From: Rhipicephalus microplus
Lineage: Eukaryota > Arthropoda > Arachnida > Ixodida > Ixodidae
NCBI RefSeq assembly: GCF_043290135.1
Contig: NC_134700.1
Location: forward strand, 163,580,053-163,644,052
DNA length: 64,000 nucleotides
Direction of reading: 5' to 3'
The translations under genes and the position numbers were made by a program. The notes beneath the pieces were generated by a model. That model saw nothing but the letters and a program-made list of their open reading frames with translations, made no database searches and had not been told where the DNA came from. Of this stretch, positions 1 to 11,238 are shown in pieces (position 1 is the stretch's first letter; every line of letters starts with the position of its first letter).

Positions 1-13
1 TAATTATATAAAG

Positions 14-808
14 AACTAGGCATGGCACAGACGGTCTAAGGCGTCATCAATCCGTGGAAGGTGATAAACGTCGCGCTTTGTGACTTTGTTAAGCCATCAG
101 TAGTCGACGCAGAAGCGTAACAGCTGAAACCCACAGACTTCTCTAGAGTTCAATCACATCATCATTCAGCATTCCTTGGACTTGACGCTTAATCACCTCT
201 CATTCCTTCGGGGACACACGGTGTGGATGTTGACGAAGAGGCCGCGCCAACCCCTCAGTAAAAATGCATTGTTTTGTAACAGTAGTATGTTGAACCTTCG
301 ATGCTGTTGAGAAGCAGTCCGAGAATTCCTTCACAAGGTTCAGCAGCCGCTCTTTTCGTGAATCTGGTAAGTCTGGATTCACGTTAATGCGCCTTCCCAG
401 GTGAGCACAAGCTTTTGCATCCGGTGAAGTTGTATCCAATATTGCAACATCGGAAAAGTCGGCGATTTCACTGAGGAAAGCGACAGTGGTGCCTCTAGGG
501 ACGTGCTGAAACTCATTGCTGAAGTTGGGCAGCAGAACTCGAGAGCATTTGTTCTCTAACCGAACAAGGCCTCCGGCTATGCAGATGTTTCGTTTGCGCA
601 GCAGCGGGATATTTGCCTCTGAAATACCTTCATAGTCATTGAATTCAACGAAAAAGTCGCAGGTTACCAAGGTCAACACGCAACTCTTCGGCGGTAACGT
701 GACGTCATCGTCGACAATCCTCAAAGCATTGGCGTAACTGTCGTTAGGGTTGCGCGCTAAAGCTTGTGCTGTGGAAAACGTCACATGTGAATCTTGCAAG
801 CCAATCAC
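14..808 (-). pseudogene. pol linker and start of reverse transcriptase, truncated
   Basis: The open minus frame 808-200 is the protease-RT linker and ends in ARPLRQHPHRVSPKE, the usual lead-in of gypsy RT. Beyond the stop at about 200 the reading continues with EVIKRQVQGMLNDDVIE-like residues and, after frameshifts, a DALDRLCHA-like stretch close to position 20, where recognisable sequence ends. RT would copy element RNA into DNA; the catalytic YxDD region is absent. Confidence 0.75.
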
Positions 809-856
809 GGCTCCGTTATCAAGCAGAAAGTTCAGTCTGAGAATTGGGTCCCTTGA

Positions 857-1105
857 TCAACTCAGCAGTATCACAAATTCTCTGAGATACGTAAGTCCGT
901 GAATACTGACCCGTGCTGTGCATCGTCTTACCGGAATGAGGAGATGACGTCCTGCCGTACGTATCTGGGACTCAGCCCACTGCGTAGAAAAAATCTTCAT
1001 CCCGCAGGCAAGACCCACGCTCATAATGGAAGTGTTTGCTCCAGTGTCGATTAGCGTCATTACTTCTTGGTCATCGACGTTTACCGCAATGTTTGATCTT
1101 ACCAC
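857..1105 (-). pseudogene. retropepsin-like aspartyl protease remnant
   Basis: An 82-residue minus frame contains VMTLIDTGANTSIM, the DTGA active-site signature of retroviral-type aspartyl proteases, near residue 18, followed by a hydrophobic strand pattern and IRTAGRHLLIPVRRCTARVS. The enzyme would cut the Gag-Pol polyprotein. The frame ends soon after and continues in a different frame toward pol, so this is a broken copy. Confidence 0.8.
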
Positions 1106-1372
1106 TCTTCGTACTAAGTTTTACTGCGTCGGTACATATTTTAGTTGACATCGCTGTCATCGTAGTGGAGGATCTTCCGTAGTCAGCATCAGTGGCCTCA
1201 CCTCTGGCCGGAGGTCACTGAACTTAGTTTCCCCGACTTGCAGGACTGGGTGAGCGGTGTCTCGGAGCGCCGCGTGAATAGGCTGGGCTCCGTGACCTGT
1301 AGTGAGCAGGCGACGACAAGCAGGGCCCCTGCGACTGATGTTCGAGTTTGGGATGATTCTACATGAAACTCT

Positions 1373-1555
1373 CTATTTCCAGTGGTCGTTCACCAGGTCG
1401 TGGACGAGGGACTTTAGGCGAAAATCTAAGGAGACCCACATGGCAGTATGGACATGTTCGGTAGACATGTCCTGCTTCCCCAAGTAGAAACAAAGGGGCC
1501 TGTGGTCGGGTGTACGCCAGATGTCACTCTTCGTTGGTCGTGCTTCGGCGATCAA
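1373..1555 (-). pseudogene. degenerate gag zinc-knuckle region
   Basis: The minus frame holds TPDHRPLCFYLGKQDMSTEH, which lines up with a CCHC knuckle of the form CxxCGxxGHxxxxC but has lost the second cysteine and the histidine. It lies between gag and protease, where Ty3/gypsy elements carry their nucleic-acid-binding knuckle. The assignment is by position plus weak residue pattern. Confidence 0.45.
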
Positions 1556-1673
1556 CGGCCGGCTACGAGGACGGAAGCCTACCTCTATTTGCTGAGCGTG
1601 TCACTCATTGGGGTAAAACACGCTGGATGAACTGCACGTTGGACGACGTCGCACTGCTTCCGCGTAGCTCATT

Positions 1674-2436
1674 TCAACGCAGTGCCGCTGTTGTGGCGCG
1701 TCGGACTGTTGGGAAGCGTGAACGGCTTGCTGTAGCTCGGCGCATACCATCTCCGCAACGTAGAGGTGCTCTACAGGTTAAGCAGTCATCTTCATCTTTT
1801 GTAGCTCCTTCTTGATGAGAGCTCTGATGAGCTCTCGCAATTCGCTGATGTCGTTGCCGAGAGTGGATGTACACCACGGTTATACTGCCTGGCACGATGT
1901 TGAAGGGCCCTCTCCATGGCAGTGGTTTCCACATGGTACTCCGCGAATGTCGCAGGCGGCTTTCGAATCAGGCCGGGAAAAATCACTTCTTTAACACCAC
2001 GCAATAACAGGCTAACTTTCTTGCATTCGGTCAGAAAGGGCTCCGCACGCCTGAAAAGCCAATACATGTCCCCTATGAAGGTCGTTTCTCTTTCGTTAGG
2101 GCCTTGAAGCCTTGCCTCTATAGCACGCTCCGCTGTCTCTTTCCTGTCCTCTCTGGCAAAGGCCTTGAGGAACTGCCGGTGAAACTCATCAAATGACGTA
2201 AGCGTTGCTTCATGGTTCTCAAATCACGTTTTCGCGGAGTCCTCGAGAAAGCAGTACACATAGCGTAGCTTACGCTCTAGGGTCCAATTGTTCATGACCG
2301 CGACCCGGTCGAAATGCTCGAGCCAGTCGTCGGCATTTTCAAAAGCAACTCCGTGAAATGTCTTCGACGTCTTGGGTTGATTGGCAACCAGGTGCACTTG
2401 TGCTGACGTGGTGACGTTAGGGGGTGTTTGGTTCAT
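1674..2436 (-). pseudogene. gag remnant of gypsy-type element
   Basis: The first piece (2436-2224) begins MNQTPPNVTT and includes a KTSKTFHGVAFENADDWLEH segment, typical of the retrotransposon gag N-terminal half (tryptophan and leucine pattern). A second piece (2067-1792) with LFRRAEPFLTECKKVSLLLR and FPGLIRKPPATFAEY continues the capsid-like domain in another frame, so at least one frameshift separates them. Gag would form the particle. A short 14-bp sequence is repeated three times at 2436-2477, just upstream of the start, and breaks the frame there. Function is lost. Confidence 0.72.
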
Positions 2437-2610
2437 AGTCCTCTGACCTTAGTCCTCTGACCATAGTCCTCTGAGTCCCCAGAGACGACGACTGGAACGT
2501 ATGTGCACAGGGGTGAGCTCAACTGAGCTACTGTGTGGGCTTGCGTCAGGGGTGCTCTTTGGGGACCATATCATCTACCATACCCAGCACCTCCACCAGA
2601 AAATGTCACG

Positions 2611-2750
2611 AGGACAGGGACGCAGACACAAAACAGGGTGCTTACTTTCGGTACCAAAGGCCAAAAGCACAAAAACGCGCCCACATAACTACTTCGTCAT
2701 CCTCCTCAGAGACTGGCCACTATAGTTGCCAGCCTACCTTTCGTCAATAT
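2611..2750. other. possible LTR or leader flank, unassigned
   Basis: On the minus strand this precedes the gypsy leader and could be the end of its LTR. No second LTR is in view to compare with, so the boundary is unsupported. Confidence 0.25.
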
Positions 2751-3175
2751 AAAACATGAATACATGCTACGCTCATAGCACGCTCGTGGCCATTTCGCTA
2801 GCTCCACATATACCAAATTTGGTATCAGGCTATGTGAATAGACAACAAAGGTAAATGACACATCGAAACACTAAAATCATGACATGATTGTCATGTAAGA
2901 ACATTACAAGAAACGACGCTCATGATGCGCTCGTGGCTCTTTTGCAACTGACACGTCCATCCATGATAATATTGATATACGTGTCATGTAAAACATGACT
3001 ACATGCTACATTCATAGCGTGCTAAACGCCATTTCGCTAGCTCCATATATACCAAATTTGGTATTACATGACGTGAATAGACGACAAAAGTAAATGATGC
3101 GTCCAAGCATGATAATCATGACATACATGTGATGTAAAATATGACTACATGCTACACTCATTGCGTACCCTATTG
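2751..3175 (+). repeat. diverged tandem repeat, about 146-bp spacing, with palindrome
   Basis: AAAACATGAMTACATGCTAC-type starts occur near 2751, 2990 and 3136, with a degenerate start near 2897. Spacings are about 146, 93 and 146, which fits a unit of about 146 bp with one internally deleted copy. Two units carry the perfect 16-bp palindrome ATACCAAATTTGGTAT at 2810-2825 and 3049-3064. No coding potential. Confidence 0.6.
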
Positions 3176-3182
3176 AAAATCC

Positions 3183-3470
3183 TGAGTTGGTGGATGCTGG
3201 AATCGCTGGTGGATATGGTGGAAAGAATAGTGGATATGGTGGAAATGTTAGTGGATATGGTGGAAACTGTAGTGGGCATAATGGCTGTTGGCAGCGAGAG
3301 TGGAAAAATGGTGGCAGATGGTGGTGGTGGTGGTTTCGAGCGAATGGTGGTGACGGTGGAAAATGCTGGCTGATGATGGCTAGAGGGGAAAAAATGGTGG
3401 CAGATGGTGGTGGTGGTGGCGAGCTAATGGTAGTGACGGTGGTAAATGCCGACTCATGGTGGCGGGGCAA
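3183..3470 (+). repeat. GGT-rich minisatellite (GTGGATATGGTGGAAA-like)
   Basis: Four near-copies of a GTGGATATGGTGGAAA unit are followed by GGTGGTGGTGG runs. One plus frame (3187-3549) reads SGYGGNVSGYGGN-like glycine-rich sequence, reminiscent of tick glycine-rich cement or cuticle peptides. It has no signal peptide and becomes tryptophan-rich and irregular, so I call it a minisatellite and not a gene. Confidence 0.5.
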
Positions 3471-3559
3471 AACGTGTTTGGTGGAAGGCTTGGTAAGCAA
3501 GGTGAATGATTGTGGCATGATGGAAGCTTGGTGGGTGACGGTGGCATGATGAAAAGAAA

Positions 3560-4430
3560 ATGACAGTATACATGTGAAATTGCTTATTTGTGGTGTTTTA
3601 ATCTTGAATGCGCAGAGATTTATGTTTGTAGTCAAAAGAAACCAACGCTGCTCATTGTGCTTTCTAGTACGTTTTTTTTATTCCTGTGGTGTCAACAATG
3701 CTTCAATTTTTGTGGAGCATGGAATATGCGGCCGAGAATATGTTTACATTTCGCGCACGTACTTACATCAGTTTGACATCCACGATGTGTTTCTTTGTTG
3801 TGATGTTTAGAATACGAGAGTTGGCACTGTGGACATGACAATAAACGTTTTACATCGGCGAGCAGTTGTCAACAAGTAATTGGGCTCCAGTTCGCAATTT
3901 CCCCTTCAATGTTAGAGCAGACCACAGCGGTCACTTGATGTCGTCACGCTAGAAACGCACCTCTGGTAATTATTGCGCACTTTACTGTTTGAGTCGTACC
4001 TTTAAGTTAACAAAGTGCGTGCGAATATGCATAAATTTTCACTTTCGACGTGCGTCGAGATGAGCCCCAGCGAATTTGACTTTCACCCTTCTGTTCTACC
4101 ACCATGATTTCCACCAAAGTTTAGTCATACCAACTAAGCCTGTACAAGTGTTATCGGTGCTTATGGGTTTCAGAATACACAATTTTGACGAGTAAAAATG
4201 ATAATACAGCACAGCTGTGGCATCATTTACCCTAAATAAAGCCTTTTTATTGTGTACGGTGTCCGCGCAAGAAGCGACAAACATCGATGCGACGCGCTTG
4301 CAGCACTTTCACCAAAGGTACGCCTCCCTTCACCGACAGTCACCGGTCGCACTCGCCGGCGCTTCGCTGGCTCTTATGCGAGAACATAGACACGTCAATT
4401 CGTATGCTTACTGAACAAATATGATAGCAT
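3560..4430. other. no gene recognised
   Basis: AT-rich unique-looking DNA. An AATAAA lies near 3839 but no upstream reading frame supports a transcript. Confidence 0.5.
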
Positions 4431-4872
4431 ATAGTTAATGGAGCAGAAACCTGGAGACTTACAAAGAGGGTTCAGCTTAAATTCAGGACGATGCAGCGAG
4501 CAATGAAAAGAAAAATGGTAGGTGTAACCTTAAGAGACAAGAAGAGAGCAGAGTGGATTAGGGAACAAACGGGGGTTAAGGATATCATAGCTGAAATGAA
4601 GAAGAAGAAATGGACATGGGCAGGGCATGTAGCGCGTAGACAGGATAACCGCTGGTCATTAAGGGTAACTGACTGGATTCCCAGAGAAGGGAAGCGGGTT
4701 AGGGGGAGACAGAAGGTTAGGTGGGCAGATGAGATTAAGAAGTTTGCGGGTATAAATTGGCAGCAGCAAGCACAGGACCGGGTTAACTGGCGGAACATGG
4801 GAGAGGTCTTTGTCCTGCAGTGGACGTAGTCAGGCTGATGATGATGATGATGATGATGATGATAGTTAATGG
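4431..4872 (+). mobile_element. 5'-truncated RTE-type LINE with 11-bp target duplication
   Basis: The C-terminus of an RTE-type ORF is open at 4491-4829: KKWTWAGHVARRQDNRWSLR, WIPREGKRVRGRQKVRWADE and QDRVNWRNMGEVFVLQWT, then a short 3' region and a GAT-triplet tail (about 4837-4863). ATAGTTAATGG stands on both sides (4431-4441 and 4862-4872), a target-site duplication. The copy is a dead-on-arrival insertion made by target-primed reverse transcription. The last GG of the left duplication could belong to the LINE, so the true duplication is 9-11 bp. Confidence 0.85.
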
Positions 4873-4989
4873 CGCACTGCATTTGTTTTGGACAAGCCGT
4901 TATGTAGCTGTTATTAACGACAGGGCAACGGCGGTGCGCTGGCATGACTGCGGTGAGCGTTGCGCCAAAAACATCAAAATCAAGGATGA

Positions 4990-5790
4990 CTGCCAGTTGG
5001 GCGTGTTGGTAATGGTTCATGGTGAGACAAGCGCAAAAAATACACACACTCAGAGAGGACACAGACAAGCGCTTACTAGCAACTGAAATTTTTATTTCGA
5101 AGCGAACACTAATAAATACATCACACGCATGTGCGTCACTCCCAACTTCCCCTGTCATCATCAAAAACGTGATATTACAAAATATGCACGCGCCCACAAT
5201 CGGAAACAAATACGTACCAAGAACTAAGAAAAAAACGTGACACAGAGAAAAACACTGGGTTATGTGACGTCCAAAAGAGCAAATTCCGCATCTGTTAGTA
5301 GAACTGACGCTTGGCTGACGCAACTGTCCCCTCCTTTCCTTATTCTATACGCCTCCATTATTTCTCTCGTCGTCCGCTTGTTGTGCCTGTCAAATATTTG
5401 TGTGTCGTAAAATTTCGGTTGGCATGTGCATTCCTTGCAGTGCATTGCTAAGTGTGAGTAAGGAGCCCCCTTTAGTGAACTCTCATGTTCACGAAGGCGC
5501 ACATTTATGCACCGACCCGTCTGACCAACGTATTCTGGGATCTGGGATCTGCCAGATGTAACATGGGTCTGCCAATTTTCTTTCTTTGTTTGTCTTCCAT
5601 TCCCCCTTCCCCAGTGCAGGGTAGTAAACCATATACTTGCTGTCCGGTTAACCTCCTTGCCTTTCTTCATACCATCTCTCACTCTCTCTCTGTCTTTCAC
5701 AAATAAAAATATTCCTTTTTCACAAAGCGCACACTGAAATTGCACTCCATAGCCTAGTGAAATCTTATCAATGAAACACATATTTTATGT
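4990..5790 (-). mobile_element. Penelope-like element 3' end, GIY-YIG endonuclease remnant
   Basis: The minus frame 5781-5260 contains YVGQTGRCINVRLREH, the GIY-YIG signature of Penelope-like endonucleases, then HLAMHCKECTCQPKF and REIMEAYRIRKGGDSCVSQA, and ends in LTDAEFALLDVT. The endonuclease nicks target DNA for retroelement insertion. The region before YVGQTGR (GVQFQCALCEKG onward) has a basic stretch of about 60 residues. The 3' untranslated part runs to about 4990. The reverse transcriptase upstream is missing, so this is a 5'-truncated copy. Confidence 0.8.
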
Positions 5791-5820
5791 AGTAACCATA
5801 TATATCATTTACGAGGTTTG

Positions 5821-6065
5821 ATTGATTGATATGTGGGGTTTAACGCCTCAAAACCACCATATAAATATGAGAGACGCCGTAGTAAAGGGCTCCGGAAATT
5901 TCGACCACCTGGAGTTCTTTAACGTGCACCCAAATCTGAGCATAAAGGCCTACAACATTTCCGCCTCCATCGGAAATGCAGTCACCACAGCCAGGATTTG
6001 ATCCCGCGACCTGCGGGTCAGCAGCCGCGTACCTTAGCCACTAGACCACCGCGACGGGGCATCAG
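5821..6065 (-). mobile_element. Ruka-type tRNA-derived SINE with target duplication
   Basis: On the minus strand the head GTGGTCTAGTGGCTAAGG matches a Pol III A box, GACCCGCAGGTCGCGGGATC is a damaged B box, followed by a body ending TTTTGAGGCGTTAAACCCC and a GATT-rich tail at the left end. I recognise it as the tick Ruka SINE type. TTACGAGGTTTG (5809-5820) and TTACAAGGTTTG (6066-6077) form a 12-bp target duplication with one mismatch. It would be transcribed by Pol III and mobilised by a LINE. Confidence 0.82.
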
Positions 6066-6077
6066 TTACAAGGTTTG

Positions 6078-7000
6078 TCACCTGTTTACTAAGAGGTGTT
6101 TCTGAACCATCACTGATAATATCCTTCCCAAAATGCGAGCTGATGTGCTGTGTGAGATATTAAAATTGTGGGAAAGATATGCCACCGTGCACTTTTCTCA
6201 CAGAGTTAAGTGTTTACCCAAATATTAGGCGCTAAAAGCGAAAGGTAGTCTAAATAATGGATGCGCACAGCGTGTTTCACTGTTTAGCACAATTTTTTTA
6301 TTGCGTCCAGTGTATAGAACCAGAATCACGCTGCGCTATGAGACCCCTTCATCACTGGAGGCACTTGTCATTGTTACAGTGAGCCCAACTTCCCAACTTT
6401 CTCAGTACTTGAGTCGTCAATTACCGGCACTCCCTTATAGGCTGGCTCTCTATTCGATTGAGGTGAGGTGCTGTCGTAAACACTCGTGTAGCGTTTTTGT
6501 GAATAGACTAATTAAAGGCTCGGTGTTTCCCGCATACTCCAACGTGAGGCTATGGGACAGATTCTAGCAGAGAGCAATTAACAGTAGCAACCACCTCCTA
6601 AGAGGCTAGTTTCCGTATTCACAGCTAATAAAGCATCCTGCACTACTGTAACATTAAATAAGACCCTCACGGAACGACAACCGCGCCGCCATGCGGCAAA
6701 GCAGCGGCAGAATCTCTACGAGTGCTCTACAGTCGATAGAACATCGCAACACTTGCTATTGAGAAAGTGTTTATTTCTGCAGGAAAGAGTATCTTGAAGT
6801 AAACCTGCCACTCCGTTTCTGATTTTGATTGTTTTTAGCCACCCATGCCACGTGTGTGTTAAATGAGCCATTTGTACTCTCATATCCAAGCATCAACTCA
6901 CTCAGCGTCAGTTTTTCCTGACCGATCAAGATAAGCCCTGACACATTTGCGCCCAAAGTGATGTTTGGTTAGCCGCAAAAATGCGCATAGCAGCTTCAAA
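6078..7000. other. no gene recognised
   Basis: I see no repeat family or supported reading frame here. An 88-residue plus frame at 6301-6567 shows no motif. Confidence 0.5.
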
Positions 7001-7002
7001 TT

Positions 7003-7288
7003 GGTATTAAGGATGTCAGAGTCGAAATCCAGAAGAGGAAACGGACATGGGCCGGGCATGTAGCGCGTTGGCAGGATAACCAATGGTCATTAAGGGTAAC
7101 TGAGTGGATTCCCAAAAAAGGCAAGTGGGTTAGGGGGAGACAGAAAATTAGGTGGGCACATAACATTAAAAAGTTTGCGGTTATAAAGTGGGAACAGCAA
7201 GCACACGACCGAGTTAACTGGTGGAACATGCGAGAGGCCTTTATCCTGCAGTGGACGTAGTCAGGATTATTATTATTATTATTATTCA

Positions 7289-7340
<52 letters not shown>
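7003..7340 (+). mobile_element. 5'-truncated RTE-type LINE with ATT tail
   Basis: Plus-strand sequence at 7015-7260 encodes the same C-terminus as the 4.4-kb copy (KRTWAGHVARWQDNQWSLRV, KWVRGRQKIRWA, REAFILQWT). The triplet tail is an ATT microsatellite (about 7266-7340) instead of GAT. I found no clear target duplication. It is a dead copy. Confidence 0.8.
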
Positions 7341-7920
7341 CGAAAGTGAGACATGTCTTTACACAGGTAGTTGAGCGTTTATTGTGCGTTGTTTCATGAA
7401 CGGATACAAATTGCAATATTACGTTAAGATTGGCAAGCAGCTCGAAACTTGCAGTGCACACCTCAGTCTGAAAGCAAGCACAAAATTAGCATACGCAGGA
7501 AGAGCACGGACTAACTGTCCGAGCTCGACGCTTCAAGCGTCCAGTTTAAAGAAAAACATGCACGAAACGAACGCACAAGTATACGCAACACAAGCGAAAA
7601 CAACTGTCACATGTTGTCCTGCGTCGCGTGTCTGCAGCGTTCTCCTTTTGTAAACGCGGCCATGGCAGCGTGCGAAGTGACCTTCGTCCTCTCCCGAATC
7701 ACGATTCTGATAAGTGTGTGCGCAGAAGAGACCAACCTCCGTGGAGGTGGCACTTCGTGGAGACGACGACCTTTTTTACAGCGCGCCCAACGTGGCGGGC
7801 CCATTGTGCCATATCGCCACTGATAACAAAGACGCGCTAAAGTTTCGAAGCTCTGAGGACTGCCAAACGATGTGTGGTGTATATAATTGGCTTGCCGTTA
7901 GCATTCCAGACAACGTACGT
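7341..7920. other. no gene recognised
   Basis: Several short overlapping frames without motifs; nothing supported. Confidence 0.45.
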
Positions 7921-7921
7921 T

Positions 7922-8110
7922 TTGTGGCGTAGTGGTTAACACCCCGCACTGAGATTCGAGAGGTTGCTGGTTCGATTCAGCGCGACAGATTCTGGCCTCC
8001 TGGTTTTTCCCTTTTCATAGTATATATTTTACCGTCCCTTCCGTGACGAAAGTACGTCAGCCGGGCAATGTTGGACCTTGGCATAAAACACTTTTGTGTT
8101 AAAGACAATT
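7922..8110 (+). mobile_element. tRNA-derived SINE, second family
   Basis: The head has an A box TGGCGTAGTGGTTAACAC and a B box GCTGGTTCGATTCAG in tRNA spacing, so it carries an internal Pol III promoter. The tail CATAAAACACTTTTGTGTTA follows at about 8081-8102. The body differs from the Ruka-type copies in this window. It is not a tRNA gene: the acceptor ends do not pair and the sequence runs on for about 110 bp after the B box. Confidence 0.72.
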
Positions 8111-9760
8111 CAGAATGGTTCCTAGAATAATATAGGCGCGTTCCTTCCAACCTTGTGCCCGGAAAACAAAGTTCCTCGCCGCACCAGTTGCGGGGTAGTG
8201 AAAATGTGTGCACCGTTCTGGCTATTCTGTAATTCAGCCATTTGTAAGACACGATTTTGCAGCCCTCATAGAGGCCTTCGTTACAAAGAATGGTGTTTGC
8301 GCTTGACATCTGGCAATACCTAGCACACAAATTCGAATGAATCACTACAGAGCTGTTAACCTAAAGGAAATATTGTCATCTTCGATTGAGCGGCCCATCA
8401 TCTATGAAGTATTGAGGTGCGGTATTTCAAGCCCTGATATCGCTGGCAACGCGAAGCGCCAGAAAAACCCACGAAGGAAACTTGCGGTGCTTCTGCTTCG
8501 TCCTATAGGTGAACCTGTGCTAACGCGTGTCAGTTTCTTTTCAAGCAACATCTTTTATGGTAATTGCGATTACACTTTGTTCATGACAATGTTAAAATTA
8601 TTATTGATTGGCCTCACGAAATCAATCGTGAGGCTTGCGAGTAAGCAGAAATGGATGCCAAAATGCAGAGGGAGCCTGATAAATACTCAGATGTTTAGAG
8701 TGATCAATTCTCTCAGGCTTCTAGAACTTCCTTGTGGGAGCTACAATAACAAGGGGTTACTACACACGCACATCCTTGCGCCGAGGAGTTTGAGCATGTT
8801 TGCGAATGAATGCTCCGCCCAGCATAGCGTTAGATTGTTCTATTACACTGCAGTGGTTACTTGTAATGTCGTGGTAAAACGGTCGAGCCAGCTAGTGATT
8901 ACGCTGAACAAAAAAGGTGTGTGACCAGGTCGACTGGCGCTATTGTTGCCTCAAGATAGCCCAGCTGTATAGATCGACTCTGTACAGCATCGCACCTCCA
9001 AGGAGAGCTCCCCCACACCCTTCATGCTTGCTAAAGACGATTCGCGCCTATCCCGTTACAGACTCGGCGCGCAAAATTCTGACAGACTGGCAGTCTATAT
9101 AAGAGAAATCAGCGTGACGCAGAACACCCAGTACAATCAGAGACATTGTCGTCTATCGCTGGCTTCTCGCGTGCATTGTCGAGTGAAATGTGACATTTTA
9201 TCTCCAGGCGTCAGTTCTGATATAGATGAGTTGAATTGTCTCCGATCAACAAGATCCCTTGCTGATTGCTGACAAGGCGCTAGGGGTCATTGATACATGG
9301 TTACAGGCCGAAAAAAGCTGCAAGTTTCACTGTACACGTGTTCGCTTTTTATCTGCCGTTTTCATGAATGGTCGCTGATCAGCCTTGACTTCATAGGAGG
9401 AAGCTGTTCAGTTTTTGGTGAAGTATTAAAAAATAAACAAAAAATATTGTTTTTCACTCCACGGAGCCATTTGTACGTAATTATTTCTATCAATTTCTAT
9501 ATATTTCATTTTACGTTTCTAAATTGAAGATGGCGTGAGTAGTAGCTGCGATAACGGCTGGACTAGCTCCCACTACTTTGAAAAGTGCTGAAAAAACAGC
9601 GCCATCTAAGAAATCAAAATAATAAATATTAGAAAACCTGGTTGTAAGAAAATAGAAAATATCACTTATTGCATCGCGTAAGAATTTCATCGCGTAGTTA
9701 TTAATAGAATACTTAGGAAAAGAAAAGATTAGAAGTACATAAGCCTTTTGAAAATGTTAC
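8111..9760. other. no gene recognised; longest frame 195 codons
   Basis: A plus frame at 8337-8924 is open for 195 codons but shows no domain, signal peptide or compositional bias. It spans a perfect 9-bp stem with a 6-base loop at 8611-8634 (GCCTCACGA / TCGTGAGGC). A TATA-like TCTATATAAG lies at about 9094. I do not support a gene. Confidence 0.4.
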
Positions 9761-9762
9761 AG

Positions 9763-9763
<1 letters not shown>

Positions 9764-9830
<67 letters not shown>
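9764..9830 (+). repeat. TTA microsatellite
   Basis: Uninterrupted TTA/ATT triplets. It could be the tail of a lost LINE, but no LINE sequence precedes it. Confidence 0.95.
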
Positions 9831-9831
<1 letters not shown>

Positions 9832-11125
9832 TTGATTTAGATACTCAAGAAACTGGAAGAGAGGAGAAAAGAAAATGCATATCAAAGATGAAAGAGAGTG
9901 CCCCTATGAAGGTAGATATACATATCTGATCTATGCCATCTTGATATATTCCATATAACAGACTATCTATATCAATAAGCGGCATTCCGTCAATACTTTG
10001 TTATGCCGACATTGTGTTCCTTGTTGTTGTTTTTTTTCTTGCATTTAAAGGAACCCGCCTGTTCACTGCACTCTTGACACTCTTCCAATGTAAAGGTGTT
10101 CCTGGACTTAAATACGCAAATTTGCGTAGTGTTCGCTTTTCAACAACTTGTACATCAATGATCGCTGTCACTTTCAAATTCTCTGTTCCGCAGCACATTT
10201 TGTTGGCAGTACATATATTCACAGAGGCTAAACTGGTCTCCTGTTATGCCTTGCGAAAGTAAACTATTGTCATTACATGAAGGTGCGCAGTTGAAGGACG
10301 ATATTGGACAAGGCCTTAAAGCAACATAAACAACAGACCGATACATAATTGAAGGTAAATACAACGAATTGAATGAGACGTGGACCGGCGTGAGATCCGC
10401 CATTCTGATTTGGCGTCAGGTGGCCGATCCCGTTGTGGCCTCATGTGCGCAAAAATGAGCCGATGCTGCCACATGTAAGCATTCATTCTCCTTCGTATGG
10501 TGAACGGCCTCCGCATGTGAGTACAGTCGTGAACGGAAAATATCTGGTTCTCATTAAGTTTAGTTTGAGTCGCCATATATCAACAAGAAATGTTAGTAAC
10601 GCTCTGCATGCGTCAACTTTCTCTGGCAACGCTGTGAAGGTTTCTGAGCTGAACGACGCAGTTTCATTAGTTTCACTGCCAAACTGTAAGTACTCGCACA
10701 ACACAAAATCACTTCCTGTGTGTAACTGAACTATTTTAAAATTGTACCATCCTTAGTGTTTTAGCCTCAAATTGATAATGCGACAACCTCATTAGCCAGA
10801 ATATGTGAAACCGCACCACTTCTTTGTATCTCGGGTGGTTTTGTTGCAGTATTCCTCTAAAAAAAAGCAGGACGTCATTGTCAAGGGCTCATTTTTCTCT
10901 CTGTAGTTCGCAGTTTCCATAGCCACGTAGGGAAAGCTGGAGAACCAAAAGCTTGTCAATACAAACGAAGCAAATGGTCTGCACTGTGCACGCCCATATG
11001 AGAATAACGCAACAGGACTCTTCGTAAACTTAAGTAGCATTGCGCGGAAATGAACGAGCACAGAGATAGGGAAATGTTAATCTTCTACTAAATTATTAAT
11101 TCTTGCTTGTTCCCGCGCTTTGGTA
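9831..11125. other. no gene recognised
   Basis: AT-rich, short frames only. Nothing recognised. Confidence 0.45.
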
Positions 11126-11127
11126 TT

Positions 11128-11238
11128 AGACAGACTTATTTGCGCGTCCACAGCAGCCGTACAGACGCAGCCTTTCATTGCGAATGGCTGACAGGTTACG
11201 TCCGTAAGGCTGCTGCGCACGCGCACCTAAATCTGTCT
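11128..11238. mobile_element. small MITE-like inverted-repeat element
   Basis: Ends are imperfect inverted repeats of about 30 bp: left AGACAGACTTATTTGCGCGT, right (reverse complement) AGACAGATTTAGGTGCGCGT, each followed by a CAGCAGC match. The total is 111 bp with no coding capacity, fitting a MITE. The copy at 16.7 kb shares the AGACAGATTTAG start. Family unassigned. Confidence 0.6.

Larger units (their letters stand above)
14..2610 (-). mobile_element. Ty3/gypsy-type LTR retrotransposon remnant
   Basis: Read on the minus strand the order is gag (about 2436 to 1792), a degenerate zinc-knuckle region (about 1550 to 1370), an aspartyl protease (1105 to 857), a linker, and the beginning of reverse transcriptase (about 260 down to 14). 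This is the Ty3/gypsy order. All parts are split by frameshifts and stops, and the copy ends inside RT, so the rest of RT, RNase H, integrase and the downstream LTR are missing or lie left of the window. The leader (about 2470 to 2610) contains a GGTGGAGGTGCTGGG-like segment upstream of gag. I assign the element by gene order and motifs, not by database match. Confidence 0.82.

Noticed and set aside
4472..5323. 283-codon minus frame
   Set aside because: It is the antisense of the RTE LINE plus the Penelope 3' untranslated part; no coherent protein.
8337..8924. 195-codon frame
   Set aside because: No domain, no codon bias and no splice or promoter support; chance length in this composition is plausible.
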